This document shows positions 31,419 through 32,601 of a DNA stretch of 32,601 nucleotides, in pieces. The number at the start of each line of letters is the position of its first letter. Within the stretch, counting starts at the first letter, position 1. The stretch is from contig DWUU01000037.1 of NCBI GenBank assembly GCA_019120575.1, forward strand, positions 1 to 32,601, in the 5' to 3' direction. Position numbers and translations under genes: made by a program. The notes beneath the pieces are model-generated. The model made no database searches, was not told the DNA's origin, and worked only from the letters and a program-made list of their open reading frames with translations. The stretch comes from Candidatus Mediterraneibacter quadrami. GTDB taxonomy: Bacteria; Bacillota; Clostridia; Lachnospirales; Lachnospiraceae.

Positions 31419-32601
31419 TCAGGAAGAAAAACCGGAAAACTTTGTACGATATTCGGTGGGTGTGTAGCCGGTACTTTTTTTAAACACTTTGCTGAAGTAT
31501 TGAGAATTATACCCGAAACCGCTTTTAAGTGCTATTTCATTTACTGGTATGGCGCCATCCAGAAGCATGGAAGCCGCAAGTTCTACACGGCGTCTTGTCA
31601 GGTACGCTGAGAATTTCTCGCCATATTCTGCGTTGAACAGTTTCCCCAGATAATCTACATTAACATATAAAAGTTTATGCGCGATAAAACTTAAAGTCAG
31701 ATGATTATCAGTGAGATGTTCGTCCACATATCCCGTGACTTTTTTAATCAGTTCATTCTGCTGATGCTGTATGTGAAACTGCATGGCGGACATTATATCT
31801 GCGGCAGTGGACCGGAGAAGATTGATTATTTCACGCAGACTGGTAAGCGTCGTAATTTTTGTGATGCCGTCCAGGTATTTCGAAATAATTGAGGCGTCTG
31901 CAAGCTGGATCATTGATACATAAATATGTGTGAGATAAGCGCGTATCTGCTGGGTATCATATTTCGTTTGTTCAAAGATCTGATATAAATGATTTAAAAG
32001 CGTATTTGTTTCTTCAGAGTTGCCGCATTGAATTGCAAGACAGAGCAGTTCAATGCTGAAATCTTCTGTTGACATGGAAAAAACAGTATCAGCCCTGTCA
32101 AATGTGGTGATAATTCCGTCGTTGACTGCATAGAACCGGGAGTCTGAACAGGCATACAGGTTTTTGTAGGATGATTTAAGCAGTCCAAGGTGTGTCTTTT
32201 CACCCACGGTAACGGTAAGCGGGGCAGGAAAGTAATGCCGGAATGATGCGCGTATCTGATGAAGGTCAGGCAGAAGTTCATCGAACGGATAGTAGGGGAT
32301 CAGCAGCAAAAGGCATTCGTTGCAGGGAGTACAGACATATACGTCTGTCTTCTGTTCCAGTACAGTCCGGCATGTCCGCTGCAGAGAATAGAAAGCTTTT
32401 CCGTCTGAATTGTTATCAATATGCATTAAAATCAGACGAAGACTGATGTCTTTCAGTTCATAAATATCGCGGTAAGGCATCAGATCTTCGCTGCGGGTAT
32501 ATGCGTTTACAATGTAATCTTTTAAAATCTGCTCTGCATAGGCATACTTTATCTGAGCGTACTCCGTCTCAAGTTTTTCCCAATATTTTTTTCGGGCATT
32601 G
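31419..32601 (-). CDS. AraC-family regulator, C-terminal part (cut by right window edge)
   Basis: The minus-strand frame is open from the right edge to the stop at 31419, 393 visible residues. The C-terminal 100 residues form an AraC-type double HTH: YVDEHLTDNHLTLSFIAHKL, YLGKLFNAEYGEKFSAYLTRRRVELA, and EIALKSGFGYNSQYFSKVFKKSTGYTPTEYR. The visible N-terminal end (beginning KYWEKLETEYAQIKYAYAEQ, before the internal ATG at 32480) has a heptad-like pattern, as seen after receiver domains in YesN-type response regulators. So the protein probably extends beyond the window. It is AT-richer than the neighbouring purine genes, and no link to them is evident. Confidence 0.85.
   Translation of the reverse strand, partial: NARKKYWEKLETEYAQIKYAYAEQILKDYIVNAYTRSEDLMPYRDIYELKDISLRLILMHIDNNSDGKAFYSLQRTCRTVLEQKTDVYVCTPCNECLLLLIPYYPFDELLPDLHQIRASFRHYFPAPLTVTVGEKTHLGLLKSSYKNLYACSDSRFYAVNDGIITTFDRADTVFSMSTEDFSIELLCLAIQCGNSEETNTLLNHLYQIFEQTKYDTQQIRAYLTHIYVSMIQLADASIISKYLDGITKITTLTSLREIINLLRSTAADIMSAMQFHIQHQQNELIKKVTGYVDEHLTDNHLTLSFIAHKLLYVNVDYLGKLFNAEYGEKFSAYLTRRRVELAASMLLDGAIPVNEIALKSGFGYNSQYFSKVFKKSTGYTPTEYRTKFSGFSS

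Noticed and set aside
1-32601. CRISPR arrays, tRNA or rRNA genes, phage genes
   Set aside because: No spaced direct-repeat array, no cloverleaf candidate and no phage hallmark was seen on reading both strands.

Overview
The window looks like a chromosomal segment of an anaerobic gut-type Clostridia, most likely Lachnospiraceae. The reasons are the GC-rich Firmicute coding style with strong AGGAGG ribosome sites, a T-box leader, an M-box riboswitch, and a selenium/molybdenum purine-degradation locus. The genus cannot be fixed from sequence reading alone.

Left part (1-9900), ordinary chromosome. It opens with the tail of a CrcB fluoride channel. A T-box-controlled ilvB-ilvN pair and a separately promoted ilvE (branched-chain amino acid synthesis) follow. 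Next come cutC and mgtE on the minus strand. mgtE has a full control region: promoter, M-box Mg2+ riboswitch, intrinsic terminator, and a possible upstream ORF with an unusually strong Shine-Dalgarno. A 279-bp element with 26-27 bp terminal inverted repeats, TA at both ends and two capped internal hairpins (a MITE-like insertion) sits between the mgtE promoter and the next promoter. Two left-handed beta-helix genes (sugar O-acetyltransferase, gamma-carbonic-anhydrase-like protein) and a PepD-type dipeptidase complete this part.

Right part (9959-31311), a purine/ureide catabolic island. A plus-strand pair encodes an XdhC-like maturation factor with its two domains in swapped order, plus guanine deaminase. 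A small Fe-S protein on the minus strand carries a CRP/FNR-like palindrome centred at -41.5. A minus-strand operon follows in the order PAS/HTH regulator, ygeX (diaminopropionate ammonia-lyase), ygeY, ygeW, ridA, arcC. Divergent from it is a plus-strand operon: ssnA, an NCS2 nucleobase permease, ygfK, hydA, yqeC, a yqeB::mocA fusion, and a one-polypeptide xanthine-dehydrogenase-like molybdenum hydroxylase. The two operons share a 271-bp intergenic region with two helically phased copies of the dyad TTCTAAA-N5-TTTAGAA, a strong candidate operator.

How the genes fit together (inference from families). The permease imports a purine. GuaD makes xanthine from guanine. The molybdenum hydroxylase, matured by YqeC, YqeB-MocA and possibly the XdhC-like factor, and the flavin/Fe-S protein YgfK perform redox steps. 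SsnA, HydA and YgeY open or trim rings and ureides. YgeW would release carbamoyl phosphate that ArcC turns into ATP. YgeX converts diaminopropionate to pyruvate and ammonia, and RidA clears its reactive enamine. This gene set matches the anaerobic purine/uric acid degradation clusters already reported in gut bacteria, so the core system is not new. Less familiar features are the regulator/operator arrangement, the YqeB-MocA fusion, the domain-swapped XdhC, the hairpin-dense leader of ygeX, the MITE-like element and the mgtE upstream ORF. The window ends in a truncated AraC-type regulator.
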